Source of the DNA: a virus
Direction: 5' to 3' (one strand)
DNA length: 22,943 bases
Virus record (IMG/VR): IMGVR_UViG_3300033144_003539
Coordinates: 1-22,943 of that record
Shown in pieces: positions 1 through 7,865 of the stretch. A model generated the notes under the pieces. That model was not told the origin of the DNA. It did no database searches and saw nothing but the letters and a program-made list of their open reading frames with translations. The position numbers were made by a program, and so were the translations under genes. Position 1 is the first letter of the stretch; every line of letters begins with the position of its first letter.

Positions 1-105
1 TTTTTCTTCTTTATACATTTTAAGAAGTTGCCAAATTGCAAGTCCACAGCCGATAATTAAGGGGGATTGCTCGGCAAATCTTTGAAATAATAATGTAAAG
101 TCCAT
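1..105 (-). CDS. Small membrane protein, holin-like (3' end outside window)
   Basis: This is an open frame of 35 codons from an ATG at 105, running off the left edge of the window, so the C-terminus is missing. The peptide has a short amphipathic start, a hydrophobic segment around residues 14-28 (PLIIGCGLAIWQLL), then a charged start of a cytoplasmic or coiled tail (KMYKEEK). One membrane span followed by a lysine/glutamate-rich tail at the end of a fibre gene block is the usual look and place of a small phage holin or spanin-type lysis protein. The function is inferred from topology and position only. The gene lies 13 bases downstream of its neighbour and is on the same strand, so it is probably co-transcribed with the fibre genes. 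It could equally be an unrelated small membrane protein. Confidence 0.55.
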   Translation of the reverse strand, partial: MDFTLLFQRFAEQSPLIIGCGLAIWQLLKMYKEEK

Positions 106-118
106 TGTTAAGGGTTTG

Positions 119-529
119 TTAATAATTATCAGTTATATATAGATCAATACTACTTTGAATACTACTTTTCATAGCAGCGTTATATATCCCATCAAGTATT
201 AAGTTTTGATTAATGTTCTGAGCAGTTAACCACCACCCGTTACCAAGTGCAGAATATAAATCTTTAATGTGTGCCTCTAAAGCAAATACCTCAGCTTCTG
301 TATAAACTTCATTTATAACATCTATATACCTATCTGCTGTAAAATCTTTTACATACTCATTCCCATCATCTATTCTATAAGAATACTGTATTAGATATAA
401 CTGTTTAATTTCAGCAGAATCTGCCACTTCAGCAAATACTTTTCCATCAGCTGACGGAAGTGGTTGTGTTTCTGAAAATACAATAGCGGGTATATTAATT
501 GCATCTACTTCTTTCCAAAACTTCTTCAT
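119..529 (-). CDS. Hypothetical protein at the end of the fibre block
   Basis: A 136-residue protein starting with ATG after an A/T-rich leader (AATTAATTAAATATC), which suits a Bacteroidota host. I do not recognise the family. The N-terminal third looks beta-rich (residues 12-60). The middle and C-terminal part (residues 65-125) looks helical, with a WW pair near residue 99. There is no signal peptide or membrane span. In tailed phages the small gene between the receptor-binding fibres and the holin is often a fibre assembly chaperone or a fibre-associated protein. That possibility rests only on position. Confidence 0.6.
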   Translation of the reverse strand: MKKFWKEVDAINIPAIVFSETQPLPSADGKVFAEVADSAEIKQLYLIQYSYRIDDGNEYVKDFTADRYIDVINEVYTEAEVFALEAHIKDLYSALGNGWWLTAQNINQNLILDGIYNAAMKSSIQSSIDLYITDNY

Positions 530-594
530 GATATTTAATTAATTTATTTTTCTTTTAAAATATGAAAGTATTCTTTGCCATGTTAATTTTTTTA

Positions 595-1164
595 TTAATT
601 CTTTTTACTTGCTATCGTTCTCCACATTGATATAGACCCATCATATATAACCTCGCAAGTTCCGTATGCTTTAACTTTGTAATCAGCTTGTTCAACTGTC
701 CATATTCTATTTTGAGAAAGGCTACCAGAGTCATTATAAGAAAGTTTTAACTCATAAGCACTTGTATTAACTATAAGTTTTCTATCACCATTTTTACCTG
801 CTAACATTCCTTTGATTTCTTTTATGCCTGATAAATCTACATTAATAATAGATGCAGTTGCAAACCCTAAAGGATTCCAATCATTTACATGAGATGTAAG
901 TTGAGGCGGTGTTATCTTTATAGGTATAATACCAAAATATAATCTTAAACTACCAACAATACCTCCGTTTTCGTCAGTTACCGCAATAGCATCTGTGTCC
1001 ATTAAATCTTGTATCTCTATATTATTAACAACATCGGATAAAGTAAATTTACCATTAGCTGCAGAAAATACATCTTTAGTAGCCCCGTTAATAATACTTG
1101 TATTATCTAATGAAACTATTACTATAGTTCCTCCGGAATTATTTGTTATATTAAAACTATTCAT
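595..1164 (-). CDS. Fibre-tip-like beta-rich protein (putative receptor-binding appendage)
   Basis: A 189-residue protein. The second half (about residues 93-185) follows a pattern I recognise from fibre and appendage ends of Bacteroidota phages: NDWNPLGFATASII (94-107), then a hydrophobic turn with G and D residues (ISG/GMLAGKNGDRKLIVN, about 113-133), an 'S..QNRI' segment (150-154) and a closing 'VIYDGSISMWRTI' (172-184). The N-terminal half is also beta-rich, with a predicted short NITNNSGGT start. The role is inferred to be at the tip of a virion fibre, contacting the cell surface. The gene lies two bases from the preceding fibre gene, which suggests tight co-expression. No catalytic motif is visible. 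Confidence 0.65.
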   Translation of the reverse strand: MNSFNITNNSGGTIVIVSLDNTSIINGATKDVFSAANGKFTLSDVVNNIEIQDLMDTDAIAVTDENGGIVGSLRLYFGIIPIKITPPQLTSHVNDWNPLGFATASIINVDLSGIKEIKGMLAGKNGDRKLIVNTSAYELKLSYNDSGSLSQNRIWTVEQADYKVKAYGTCEVIYDGSISMWRTIASKKN

Positions 1165-1166
1165 TT

Positions 1167-2024
1167 TTATACTTTTGTTAGGGTTATATTTGCTTCAAAA
1201 ATTCTACCATCTCCACCTCCCACGTTTGATAATTCTAAATTAATAGTATTATTGCCTGCCGCTAAAGTTACTCTTTTAGATATATTAATATAAAGAATAT
1301 CAGTACTATCTTTTGGCTTTTTTGTATATGGTTGAACAAATACTGAAGTTGCTCCAATTTTAGGTTCTATTATTATACTCCCTCCAGTAGATGTATTAGT
1401 GCACACTACGGATATGTCCATACTATACGTACCACCAACGGCATTAACCACATTACTTATTTCTGTACCGCCTTGAACTTCTGTAAAATATTCAATTGGA
1501 GAAGTAGAATTTTCGTCAATTGTTTCTATTCTTTCTAAATAAAATGTCTCAGTTATTCCGACATCAGAAAGTAAAGCAATTGTCCCGCTAGCATCTTGAA
1601 ATGTTTGTGTTTGAGGCGCAGATAAAACTGCATTTTTTAATGCAAGTTTATTTACAGCAGTAGAATAAAACTCTATTGTTGTTTGTGTTAAAGCTCCACT
1701 TTTTAATAAAAGTCCATTAGCTTTTGCTTCTATTGTCCCCCCATTAGTGTCATTTGACTTAATTACTACATCACCACTTTCAACTTCAATAACACCTGAC
1801 GACTTTATAAAAAAATCACCACCTGCTTCACCTTCTATTGAATGTCCTGCAACAAGATCTTCAAAACCAAACCATATTTTTTGTCCATCTGCTATTGTAA
1901 TATTATTTGCGCCTGTTGCGTGACCTAGCGCCAATGTACTTGCTAAATCTCCACCTCCTGTACCTGCAGGATTAAGTTCTTGAAAATTATCCTCTAATAA
2001 AGGATTATATATTTGCTTTCCCAT
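1167..2024 (-). CDS. Putative tail or head fibre protein
   Basis: A 285-residue, glycine- and threonine-rich, beta-rich protein. The N-terminal region (about 30-135) has short repetitive strands typical of a trimeric beta-helical shaft. Residues 139-155 (TQTFQDASGTIALLSDV) are a motif very common at the shaft/head boundary of phage fibres in Bacteroidota prophages and phages. The C-terminal 120 residues look like a compact beta-sandwich (VGGTYSMDISV; KRVTLAAGNNTINLEL) that could bind a receptor or carbohydrate. The start ATG overlaps the stop of the upstream gene by one base (TAATG), a coupling arrangement. The fibre role is inferred from composition, motif and neighbours. Whether it decorates the capsid or the tail cannot be told. 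Confidence 0.65.
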   Translation of the reverse strand: MGKQIYNPLLEDNFQELNPAGTGGGDLASTLALGHATGANNITIADGQKIWFGFEDLVAGHSIEGEAGGDFFIKSSGVIEVESGDVVIKSNDTNGGTIEAKANGLLLKSGALTQTTIEFYSTAVNKLALKNAVLSAPQTQTFQDASGTIALLSDVGITETFYLERIETIDENSTSPIEYFTEVQGGTEISNVVNAVGGTYSMDISVVCTNTSTGGSIIIEPKIGATSVFVQPYTKKPKDSTDILYINISKRVTLAAGNNTINLELSNVGGGDGRIFEANITLTKV

Positions 2025-2308
2025 TATGATAAAGTTATTTGATCAACGTGATAAGTACCTGCACCTCCGTAATAAGTAAATGTTTTTGTAACAGTTAATC
2101 CAAGTGTAACAGAACTATATACAATAGTATCTATTCTTTGGTCTGATGTTCCCCCACTTAGCCAAGTATGTTTAATTACTAAATCATCGGCTTGCGTTTT
2201 TAAAATCTGAAAATTACTATTTGTCGTACTACCGCCACTAGTATTAGTTTTAATACTAGAAAGAAGTTCCGTTTGTTTAGTTAATATTTGTCTTTGATCA
2301 GTATTCAT
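2024..2308 (-). CDS. Small virion-module protein, unknown
   Basis: A 94-residue protein with a helical, charged N-terminus (MNTDQRQILTKQTELLSSIK), a serine/threonine/glycine linker (residues 22-32), and a beta-rich C-terminus with YYGGAGTYHVDQITLS at the end. I recognise no family. A short N-terminal coiled coil followed by a beta head is a layout used by small trimeric fibre adaptors. It sits between two fibre-like genes and shares a base with the next one, so a role in the same appendage is plausible but unproven. Confidence 0.6.
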   Translation of the reverse strand: MNTDQRQILTKQTELLSSIKTNTSGGSTTNSNFQILKTQADDLVIKHTWLSGGTSDQRIDTIVYSSVTLGLTVTKTFTYYGGAGTYHVDQITLS

Positions 2309-2326
2309 TTTATTTTAATTTTTATA

Positions 2327-3388
2327 TTACATTACAATTAATACACCGTCAAAATTACCACCTGTTCCGGAATTGATTGTAATTTCGCCAATTTCTACTT
2401 TGATAAAATCAACATACACCGTACCAGCTCCAACAGTAATTAAATTATTAGCGCCCCCACTTGTATAGTAAATTTGTACAAGAGGGAATAAACCTCTTTT
2501 ATGTACATTAGCAGGTATAATTAATTTTATACCCGACCAATCAGCTACACCAAATTCTTGAACATATTTAGGAGTTTCCCACTCAGTTTCGCCTGTAGTA
2601 TTATCTATTAAAGAAAGATAATCTCCATTTACAGCAGTACTAGCTGAAATAGCGGCAGTTCTCATATTAATTCCGCTACCTCCATTTGACATTTCAATTG
2701 ACGTAGTATTACTTAAATTTAATATTTTAACACCGGATGAAGCCCAAATCTCAGCATCTGTTACAGGGTTTGGAAAATCGCCTATGGAAAAAGTAGAACC
2801 TAACGTATCGCCTTTGATTACAGTAGGACCAGGATCTAATGTACCTCCTAATGTAACAGTACCGCCGCCGTCAACAGTAGTTCCACCTCCAGCTCCTGTA
2901 ACAACACTATCAGCATTAACAGTATATTTAATATAATAACTTTGAGTATCACCAGGAGGAATACTTGCTACAACAACATCATCGCTAGAGCGTACAATCT
3001 CTGCAACAACAGTTATATTAGTACCACCTTCTACTACTGGTAAAGTACTAGGTACAACAACAGTTGCAAAAGTTTCAGTACCATCTAAAATAACATCTTC
3101 TCTAGCTACTATACCTTCTCCTGTAACTATACGAACTAAACCTTGTTGCGACACAGTTGCAGTATCTTCAGGATTTATTTTAAAAGCTATGGATTCAAAT
3201 AATTTCTTAAATACATCTTCACTAGGAAAATGTTCTTTAAGGAATCTATTGAACGCCATAATTTGCTTACCATTAATATCAGTAACTTGATACTGAGCGG
3301 GATAATTTATTTGCTTATCAGCTTTAGTACCAATCGGCACTTGAATTGCTCTGAGGAAGAATTCTCTATATTCTTTTATTATTGACAT
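2327..3388 (-). CDS. Putative virion appendage or fibre protein
   Basis: A 353-residue protein. The N-terminal 90 residues are mostly helical (SIIKEYREFFLRAIQVP; FNRFLKEHFPSEDVFKKLFESIAF) and probably form the virion-anchoring part. A typical fibre-start phrase follows (DTATVSQQGLVRIVTG, about 95-111). The centre is low-complexity and rich in G, T and V (GAGGGTTVDGGGTVTLGGT, about 165-185). The segment NGDYLSLIDNTTGETEWET (about 255-275) precedes a C-terminal beta domain of about 75 residues. This anchor, shaft and head arrangement indicates a trimeric fibre or spike. No enzymatic motif is seen, so it looks structural rather than a depolymerase. The family assignment is an inference. Confidence 0.65.
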   Translation of the reverse strand: MSIIKEYREFFLRAIQVPIGTKADKQINYPAQYQVTDINGKQIMAFNRFLKEHFPSEDVFKKLFESIAFKINPEDTATVSQQGLVRIVTGEGIVAREDVILDGTETFATVVVPSTLPVVEGGTNITVVAEIVRSSDDVVVASIPPGDTQSYYIKYTVNADSVVTGAGGGTTVDGGGTVTLGGTLDPGPTVIKGDTLGSTFSIGDFPNPVTDAEIWASSGVKILNLSNTTSIEMSNGGSGINMRTAAISASTAVNGDYLSLIDNTTGETEWETPKYVQEFGVADWSGIKLIIPANVHKRGLFPLVQIYYTSGGANNLITVGAGTVYVDFIKVEIGEITINSGTGGNFDGVLIVM

Positions 3389-3389
3389 G

Positions 3390-3887
3390 TTATGTTATTA
3401 ATATTGTACAAGAATTATTTTGACTAATTAAATCATCAAGGTTTACTGTTTCGCCAGTAGAAGGAATGACAGGTTCATCGCAATATACTACTTCAATTTG
3501 AAGACTACCTTCGACAATAACTGATTCAATACCTTCAACACAATCGTAGTCAGCTAGTATATCAATTCCTACAGTATCGAATAGTAGTTTTAAATCAATA
3601 CCGACACAACGGAAGCATTCTCTTAATTCATCAATTTTATAAATCTTTAAAAGATTTTCTATTGTATCAACTCCATTTACAAAATCATTATAAAATAAAG
3701 TTACAAGTAAATTAGCCATTTGGTATTGAACTATTCCAGGGATTAATTTACTCTCTCCTTCAATGTCTTCATCTTTAATTTGTTGTGCAACTAAAGATAA
3801 AACTTTTTCAGAATAAACTTCATAAAGTTTAGAGTGTACTAAATTTAGTTCTGAGCAATAAAGTAACGGTATATTAAGAACAGCCAC
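3390..3887 (-). CDS. Virion-module protein, start uncertain (non-ATG or frameshift)
   Basis: The frame is open from a TTG at 3953 to a stop at 3390 but contains no ATG before residue 79 of that reading. From 3953 to about 3876 it overlaps the end of the upstream cysteine-rich gene, and its hydrophobic translation there is simply the other frame of that gene's Cys/Asn/Thr-rich end. I therefore place the start at the GTG at 3887, preceded by GGAG, giving about 165 residues. The body is largely helical (VHSKLYEVYSEKVLSLVAQQ; YQMANLLVTLFYNDF; two cysteines in ELRECFRCVGI) with a beta-rich C-terminus. The family was not recognised. A +1 frameshift fusion to the upstream protein is an alternative explanation for the missing start. 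Confidence 0.55.
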   Translation of the reverse strand: MAVLNIPLLYCSELNLVHSKLYEVYSEKVLSLVAQQIKDEDIEGESKLIPGIVQYQMANLLVTLFYNDFVNGVDTIENLLKIYKIDELRECFRCVGIDLKLLFDTVGIDILADYDCVEGIESVIVEGSLQIEVVYCDEPVIPSTGETVNLDDLISQNNSCTILIT

Positions 3888-5748
3888 AATCTCCAGTATT
3901 TGTATCAACAGTAGTATTACTACAATTACCACAATACTCTTTAATTCTGTCAAGATATTGATTCATGGTAAGTAGTGTACTTATATCGCTAGGTGTAAAA
4001 ACAGTAAATATAAAATTCTTTACATATAAATCATTAAGTAATGCGAAATAATTATACACAAGAATTGAAAAAGCATTAAAGTCGTAAACGTCAGTAGGAA
4101 TTTTATTACAAAGCCCACTACAATTTCCACCGCAAGCGCAATCAGCTTTTGGATTACAAACTCGCTTTTTAGTGAATTCAATAAAACAAGCTTTCATTGC
4201 ACAATCTTGCACTATAATTTTATATTCAACTAAAGCAAGTATTTTTGCTGAAATTCTATAAACTCCATCATCAGGGGTTAAAATTTCATATGAATTACAA
4301 GGTGTAATAATTTCGTTACTTATATATAAAACCCAATTACCATCTTTATCTAAAGTTTCAACGTCAAGTTCTAAATCAACAGAAGCAAGATTTGTTATAG
4401 TGTGTTTCCCACAATCATCTTTAACTAATTTGTAAAAAGAACACCCTTTAAATATTTCAGTATGTAAACATTTAAAAGCATCTGAACTTACTTCACAAGA
4501 TACAGCATAGTCTCCTTCACTTGGGAAAGTAATAGGTAATTGACTTCCTGCTAAAGAAGGTAAAGGGTTAAGTGAAATTACTGCGGAATTGTCACTAACA
4601 TAACTACCGCATCCATTATAAACAGTAGCTTTTATTGTTACAGTATTTGTACTAACAATAGCAATATCTGAAGAATTTAGAGGGGTAATAGCTGAGACAT
4701 CAAGTACAAATTGAGCATAATTTGTACCGATATTAACTAAGCAATCATCAGTACAACAATCCACGCAAGTAACTCCACAACTAAAAGTAGGGATAAGATT
4801 TAATGAATTAAAGGTTAAAGGTCCGAATATACAAGTATCTAAAATAGTTGTACCGTGACAAGCGCTACCTTCATATATAGTAGAGGTAAGCGTAATGGGA
4901 GTTTCGCTATAACAAAATAAAATAGCAATATGAGTAGAAGCTAATGTATCTGTTGTATTTTTGTACTCAACACCATCGTTTATTTCTGAGTAATTAGCAT
5001 ACAAATGTAAATCATTGGTAAAAGGTTTTCTCCAACCTACAAAATTAGCATAAGCTAATTCAGTAGTAATAGCAACATCTGTACCACCAGTTAGTGGATA
5101 AACTTCTAAAATACCAGGGATATAACCTGTGCCGATAGTATAAGTTATAGTAGCAGTATTTGCCGGGTTTGCTATATTCCAAATATTAACTAAACTTTCT
5201 AAAGTCTCTATACCGTCAGGTACAATAGAAATAGTATTGCCAATTTCCCCTAAAGTATCTGCAACAATAGTTAGTTCATAACCAACAGCAGGAGTAGAAA
5301 CACCAGTAGTAGCAGCTACAGTCCCATAAACTTCAGGGATCATAACAAGGCTCATATCAGGATTAATACTTGTTATAGCGATGTTTGGATTTTTTCCAAT
5401 ATCATACCCAAAAACAGTAAACGTCCTATTTAACGTTTTATAGTCAGTTTTATTTAAAGTAATAGTTACTTCTGTTGAATCCCAAAGATTGGGAATATCA
5501 ATTTCTAAAGCTACGTAAAAAATATTCTCTAAAGTAATTCCTATAACATTAATTCCGTTAGCATCAATAGGAAACGGAGAAACAGGTGTAAATACTCCTG
5601 TAGCTAAGTCAGTAAAATCAATAACAGAAATGCCATTTACAATTATATTACCACTAATTCCATTATAATCTGCTTGAATAGTTGGATTACAAAAGGACGG
5701 AATAATAGAATCATAAACAGCATCTTGAATGTTAAATCTTAATTTCAC
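3874..5748 (-). CDS. Large cysteine-rich beta-domain virion protein
   Basis: I choose the GTG at 5748, giving about 624 residues starting MKLRFNIQDAVYDS. It follows an A-rich leader (TTTTAAAATCCAATAAC), whereas the longer reading from TTG at 5796 would begin inside a terminator hairpin. The protein is a chain of beta-sandwich-like domains. One (about residues 155-230) has the 'GEIGNTISIVPDG ... LTGGTD' pattern found in many phage tail and sheath-like proteins. Cysteine clusters occur mid-protein (CGVTCVDCCTDDC) and near the C-terminus (CNPKADCACGGNCSGLC, then CGNC and CGCS at the end), suggesting metal binding or disulphides on the virion. The C-terminal 90 residues include a helical stretch (SILVYNYFALLNDLYVKNF). 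The exact role (baseplate, tail hub or capsid decoration) is unknown. Confidence 0.65.
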   Translation of the reverse strand: MKLRFNIQDAVYDSIIPSFCNPTIQADYNGISGNIIVNGISVIDFTDLATGVFTPVSPFPIDANGINVIGITLENIFYVALEIDIPNLWDSTEVTITLNKTDYKTLNRTFTVFGYDIGKNPNIAITSINPDMSLVMIPEVYGTVAATTGVSTPAVGYELTIVADTLGEIGNTISIVPDGIETLESLVNIWNIANPANTATITYTIGTGYIPGILEVYPLTGGTDVAITTELAYANFVGWRKPFTNDLHLYANYSEINDGVEYKNTTDTLASTHIAILFCYSETPITLTSTIYEGSACHGTTILDTCIFGPLTFNSLNLIPTFSCGVTCVDCCTDDCLVNIGTNYAQFVLDVSAITPLNSSDIAIVSTNTVTIKATVYNGCGSYVSDNSAVISLNPLPSLAGSQLPITFPSEGDYAVSCEVSSDAFKCLHTEIFKGCSFYKLVKDDCGKHTITNLASVDLELDVETLDKDGNWVLYISNEIITPCNSYEILTPDDGVYRISAKILALVEYKIIVQDCAMKACFIEFTKKRVCNPKADCACGGNCSGLCNKIPTDVYDFNAFSILVYNYFALLNDLYVKNFIFTVFTPSDISTLLTMNQYLDRIKEYCGNCSNTTVDTNTGDCGCS

Positions 5749-5770
5749 GTTATTGGATTTTAAAATTGTT

Positions 5771-5801
5771 AAAAAGGGTGCTACAGGAAGTAGCAACCCT
5801 T
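5771..5801 (-). terminator. Intrinsic terminator between virion gene blocks
   Basis: On the minus strand an 11-bp stem (AAGGGT/ACCCTT joined through GCTAC/GTAGC, one bulged A) with a five-base loop is followed directly by TTTTT. It lies about 20 bases before the chosen GTG of the cysteine-rich gene and after the 314-aa gene. It should end or reduce transcription leaving the major capsid block. Confidence 0.7.
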
Positions 5802-5818
5802 ATGAAAACATGGAAAGA

Positions 5819-6763
5819 TTAAAGCGTACTAAATGGTGAACCGCCACTGCCCGTACTAGGGATTACAGTAACTAATGTAGCGAGTATTGTATCAATATCG
5901 GCTACAACTGCAGCACCATCTGGAAGGAACATTGATAGTCCTTGGATAGTTGAATTCTGAGAATTAATTGCGCTCATACTTTCTTGTTCCCAATTGAATT
6001 GATAACAAACATAAGTTTCTGCACTAACCACTTCATCAGGTTGACTAAACAATTGACGAGGAAACCAATAAGGGCTTGTATCACCATCGTAAATTTGACC
6101 TTCACTTTCAAGAAGTACTAAATCGTCGCCATCACCTACAGAAAAAACCGGAGGAGTAGTGTAAGTAATAACGGCATTTCCAAGTACACCGAGTGCGCCA
6201 ACTTCAAAAGTTTGATTTTTCAATTTAGCTTCTAAAGTAAAAGAAACACCAGGTGTCACAATAACTGCATTTACAAATTTACTACCTGCGTTGATTTTAT
6301 CAACCATCTTCTGTAGATAAGTAGTTGGTGTATCAACGATTGTAGCACTTACGCTAAATCTTTCTTTTGCTACTGCAGGTTCAATGCCGGGTTGTCTTTG
6401 GTATACTGTAATTTCGCCCTCTTCGTTAGCTGTAAATGTAGCAGGTAAATTAAGCGGAGTCAAAGTAACTAACTGTAAAACTGCAGCTTGATATGCACAT
6501 TTAGCTCTGTGAAAAGCGTCTCTGTCAATTAGTTGAGAAACTTTTACATCTGTAGCACGCCCTACTGCAATACGAAATGATTTAACATCTGCAAGTGCAG
6601 CAGCCGTAGTAGCTGTTTCAACCATTAAACCACTTTCAGCAAAAATGGCAACAGCTCCTGGAGCAAGTAAATCAACTTCGTTGATATCAGCGATTGTACC
6701 GCCTCCTGTTTTAGTTTTGTAAGCAACGTCCTTGCCTACAATTAAATCGAACATACTATTCAT
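5819..6763 (-). CDS. Virion structural protein, unknown type
   Basis: A 314-residue protein starting MNSMFDLIVGKD (ATG). It is alanine/valine/threonine-rich with many predicted strands. A helix-turn in the middle (YLQKMVDKINAGSKF, about 153-167) and surrounding strands resemble the sub-domain used by tail-tube and sheath-type phage proteins. A 'PYWFPRQLFSQPDE' segment follows at about 231-245. Position after the major capsid and putative connector genes, and before a terminator, suggests an abundant virion component such as a tail or neck ring or a capsid-associated protein. I do not recognise a named family. It is clearly a real gene by length, composition and spacing of 12 bases from its neighbour. 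Confidence 0.65.
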   Translation of the reverse strand: MNSMFDLIVGKDVAYKTKTGGGTIADINEVDLLAPGAVAIFAESGLMVETATTAAALADVKSFRIAVGRATDVKVSQLIDRDAFHRAKCAYQAAVLQLVTLTPLNLPATFTANEEGEITVYQRQPGIEPAVAKERFSVSATIVDTPTTYLQKMVDKINAGSKFVNAVIVTPGVSFTLEAKLKNQTFEVGALGVLGNAVITYTTPPVFSVGDGDDLVLLESEGQIYDGDTSPYWFPRQLFSQPDEVVSAETYVCYQFNWEQESMSAINSQNSTIQGLSMFLPDGAAVVADIDTILATLVTVIPSTGSGGSPFSTL

Positions 6764-6775
6764 TGTTATAATATT

Positions 6776-7858
6776 TTATTCGTGTGATTGATTAATAAAA
6801 TTTGTTAAAGTCTTAACTTCTCTTGGATTACCAATAAAAGCACTAGCTGCTTCTACAGCTATATCAATAATTTTATCATGACGACCTTCATGTAATTCAC
6901 AAGAGACATCAAGAAAGTAATTTATCAATTTTGGTTTTCTATAATAAACAACCTCTAAACTATCAGTAGCAAAATTTGCAGTATGATGGAATAAAATCTG
7001 ATTGTCTGTTAATTCAGTAATAGGACTGTCAGCAGCCGTTGTTTGATACGGATTAGCAAGAAAAGAATAAATAAATTGACTTTCAATTAATCTTGTTTCT
7101 TTCCTAGCCATTGTACCTGTTAAAGCAGAATATTGTTCAGCATTTAAATCACTAAACACACCTTCAGCTGTTAAAGCCCCTTTTACATTCATTAGAATTT
7201 TATCTAAATTTATACTCGTACTAACAAAGATAAAATTATTTGGTTTATAAATTGAACCAAACTTCTCCCAATAAACTTTTACTTCAGTTGCCTTACGATT
7301 GGTTTCATAAATTGCAAAGTTGCTAATTAAAAACTTTTCGTTATTTGCAGATAAAGTAGGAAATTTAGGGTAATCACTAACTTGTGCAAGAACTAAATCA
7401 GGAGTTGCATCACTATACTCTAAAGTCCATTGAAAATCAGAGTACAAATCTGTTACTGCAACATCATCTATAAAAGGGAGATAAGCAATGTGTAAATTTG
7501 CATTTGCTTTAGTCGTTAAATCAACGCCCTTGCAATTATCTGTAAGTAAACTATTAGCGGTTATAAAATCAAAGAAATCATAAGGTAGTACCCCAGATAA
7601 AACATATTGTTCTAAAATAACCATCGGAATAGTTTTTTTAGTAACTAATGTTTGTAAATCATCATAACGTTTAGTAGTTGTTTGTGAACCTTGTTGCTTT
7701 CGATTAACTTCATTAGGCGGTAAAGTAATTCTAATTAGCTTATTTTGAGCATAATTTAAAAGAATATCTTTTTCAGCCGGATAAAAAATATCAAAAGCAT
7801 TGGAGTTCATCCGTTGCAATCTACTGTCAAACTGTACGTGCATCTCTTGTACTAACAT
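6776..7858 (-). CDS. Putative neck/ring (connector) virion protein
   Basis: A 360-residue protein. The N-terminus MLVQEMHVQFDSRLQRMNSN, then 'FYPAEKDILLNYAQNKLIRI' (about 25-45), matches a layout I associate with connector or ring proteins of crAss-like and other Bacteroidota phages. In these an amphipathic strand is followed by a helix of the type 'EKD..LN.A...'. The C-terminus contains YRKPKLINYF and a helical end (KIIDIAVEAASAFIGNPREVKTLTNFI) of the kind seen in phage head-tail connectors. It follows the capsid genes with an 8-base gap to the upstream gene. Role inferred: completes the portal vertex and links it to the tail. Moderate certainty on module, low on exact position in the virion. 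Confidence 0.6.
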   Translation of the reverse strand: MLVQEMHVQFDSRLQRMNSNAFDIFYPAEKDILLNYAQNKLIRITLPPNEVNRKQQGSQTTTKRYDDLQTLVTKKTIPMVILEQYVLSGVLPYDFFDFITANSLLTDNCKGVDLTTKANANLHIAYLPFIDDVAVTDLYSDFQWTLEYSDATPDLVLAQVSDYPKFPTLSANNEKFLISNFAIYETNRKATEVKVYWEKFGSIYKPNNFIFVSTSINLDKILMNVKGALTAEGVFSDLNAEQYSALTGTMARKETRLIESQFIYSFLANPYQTTAADSPITELTDNQILFHHTANFATDSLEVVYYRKPKLINYFLDVSCELHEGRHDKIIDIAVEAASAFIGNPREVKTLTNFINQSHE

Positions 7859-7865
7859 ATTATTC

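Noticed and set aside
5749-5796. TTG start at 5796 for the cysteine-rich gene
   Set aside because: The extra 16 codons are encoded by the terminator hairpin and its T-tract; the GTG at 5748 has a better A-rich leader.
5819-6763. 314-aa protein as a contractile tail sheath
   Set aside because: Too short for a sheath and only one sub-domain looks similar; the other genes do not show a contractile tail module.
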